Positions 32,251-32,796 of a DNA stretch of 32,796 nucleotides are shown piece after piece. A program made the position numbers and the translations under genes. A model generated the notes under the pieces. That model was not told where the DNA came from, did not search any database, and was given only the letters and a program-made list of their open reading frames with translations. Source of the DNA: Comamonadaceae bacterium. GTDB taxonomy: Bacteria; Pseudomonadota; Gammaproteobacteria; Burkholderiales; Burkholderiaceae_C. Each line of letters begins with the position of its first letter. Within the stretch, counting starts at the first letter, position 1. The DNA is taken from assembly GCA_025352965.1 (NCBI GenBank), contig JANXRP010000093.1, positions 1-32,796 of the forward strand, written 5' to 3'.

Positions 32251-32796
32251 ATGGGAAATATTAATTCGCTACGTAGCGTAGAAATTGGCTTGCCAGATGT
32301 GGCTGCTGCAGAAAAGTTTTTTATTGAAACTTGGCATTTAAGCGTGGCGGCTCGTGATGCGGGTGTGGTTTATCTGCGCGGCACAGGTGCAGACCACCAC
32401 TTGATCTCCATACGCCAAAACGACAAGCCTGTGCTGCACGCCATCACTTTGAAAGCCATATCCAGCAAGGCTTTGGACGAAATTATTCTGCTGACAACGC
32501 TGCATGGTGGACGTGTATTTAAACCTAGGCATGCGGTTCAAGCGCCAAGCGGCGGCGAAGCCATCACGATTGCCGATCCGCAAGGCCGTGTGCTCTCTAT
32601 CGTTTATGGCGATGTGACTCACTCTGACGTTGACCCGCATGCCGCAGAGAATGCTGACAAGCCGATTCGCCTTGCGCATGCAGTGCTCAATAGTATGGAC
32701 GTTGCCGCTGTCATGCCGTTTTATGAAAACGTATTGGGTTTCAAGTTATCAGATCGCACCAAGATCATGGCTTTTATCCGTATCCCGCAAGAAAAA
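32251..32796 (+). CDS. VOC-fold protein, probable extradiol-dioxygenase-like, cut by window end
   Basis: The visible 182 residues contain one complete VOC (glyoxalase/bleomycin-resistance/extradiol dioxygenase) module from SLRSVEIGLPDVAAAEKFF to GRVLSIVYGDV. A second begins at about residue 140 (RLAHAVLNSMDVAAVMPFYENVLGFKLSDR). Two modules in tandem are usual for catechol extradiol dioxygenases and related isomerases. The first module lacks an obvious metal ligand, as in the non-catalytic N-terminal module of BphC-type enzymes; His143 in RLAHAVL could be the first ligand of the active module. The stop lies beyond the window. GAGGA at 32242-32246 precedes the ATG, and it is probably co-transcribed with the amidohydrolase. 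Confidence 0.8.
   Translation, partial: MGNINSLRSVEIGLPDVAAAEKFFIETWHLSVAARDAGVVYLRGTGADHHLISIRQNDKPVLHAITLKAISSKALDEIILLTTLHGGRVFKPRHAVQAPSGGEAITIADPQGRVLSIVYGDVTHSDVDPHAAENADKPIRLAHAVLNSMDVAAVMPFYENVLGFKLSDRTKIMAFIRIPQEK

Noticed and set aside
123-32679. Many long open frames antisense to or out of frame with the called genes
   Set aside because: They lie wholly inside genes with clear family motifs, lack ribosome sites and show no recognisable domains, as expected of shadow frames in GC-balanced coding DNA.

Overview
The window looks like the chromosome of a free-living betaproteobacterium, most likely Burkholderiales. The reasons are family-level: a betaproteobacterial-type dCTP deaminase, a TrpS of about 400 residues with a long insert before KMSKS, the recJ-rpfE / lolC-lolD-tatD neighbourhood, two orphan Bug-type (tripartite tricarboxylate transporter) binding proteins, and a divergent cyaY / lptM pair. 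GC content appears moderate. The DNA is densely coding: no gene-free stretch reaches 300 bases (the longest is the first 105). I saw no rRNA, tRNA, CRISPR array, IS element or prophage.

Layout. (1) 1-5570: a catabolic operon for plant phenolic esters. It holds a crotonase, a feruloyl-CoA synthase, a Bug binding protein and a lipoprotein of the tannase/feruloyl esterase family. A near-perfect intrinsic terminator closes it, and a palindromic candidate operator lies at its head. (2) 5592-8567: dcd, a YpfJ-type zinc metallopeptidase and a DEAD-box helicase. (3) 8569-11114, minus strand: recJ and an RpfE-like protein, head to head with (4) 11131-16656, plus strand: lolC, lolD, a BASS-family transporter, an N-acyl-D-amino-acid deacylase-like amidohydrolase and a TatD DNase. 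In this run lolC through the amidohydrolase overlap end to start; tatD follows after 8 nt. (5) 16543-18286, minus strand: two tandem paralogous exported TPR proteins with an NTF2-like C-terminal domain; the downstream one overlaps the tatD end. (6) 18363-28404, plus strand: a degenerate spermidine-synthase-like protein, a second Bug protein, then a tightly packed train xerD-miaB-DyP peroxidase-PHP phosphoesterase-M50 protease-trpS-PBP1A. (7) 28394-30180: cyaY on the minus strand, and divergently the 40-residue lipoprotein lptM followed by lysA. (8) 30248-32796: a LysR regulator divergent from an ACMSD-type amidohydrolase and a VOC-fold gene cut by the window end, probably a second aromatic-degradation unit.

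How the genes fit together. Region 1 is a plausible path from an esterified hydroxycinnamate outside the cell to a CoA-linked intermediate inside, but no vanillin dehydrogenase is visible. LolCD would export lipoproteins such as the tannase-family protein and LptM to the outer membrane. Much of the rest is DNA, RNA and envelope housekeeping.

I did not find a clearly new multi-gene system. The most interesting points are: a repeated -10-like hexamer placed 6-8 nt before start codons, which suggests leaderless transcripts; the BASS transporter coupled to an amidohydrolase inside the lol-tatD locus; the tandem TPR-NTF2 pair; and the long convergent overlap of that pair with tatD.
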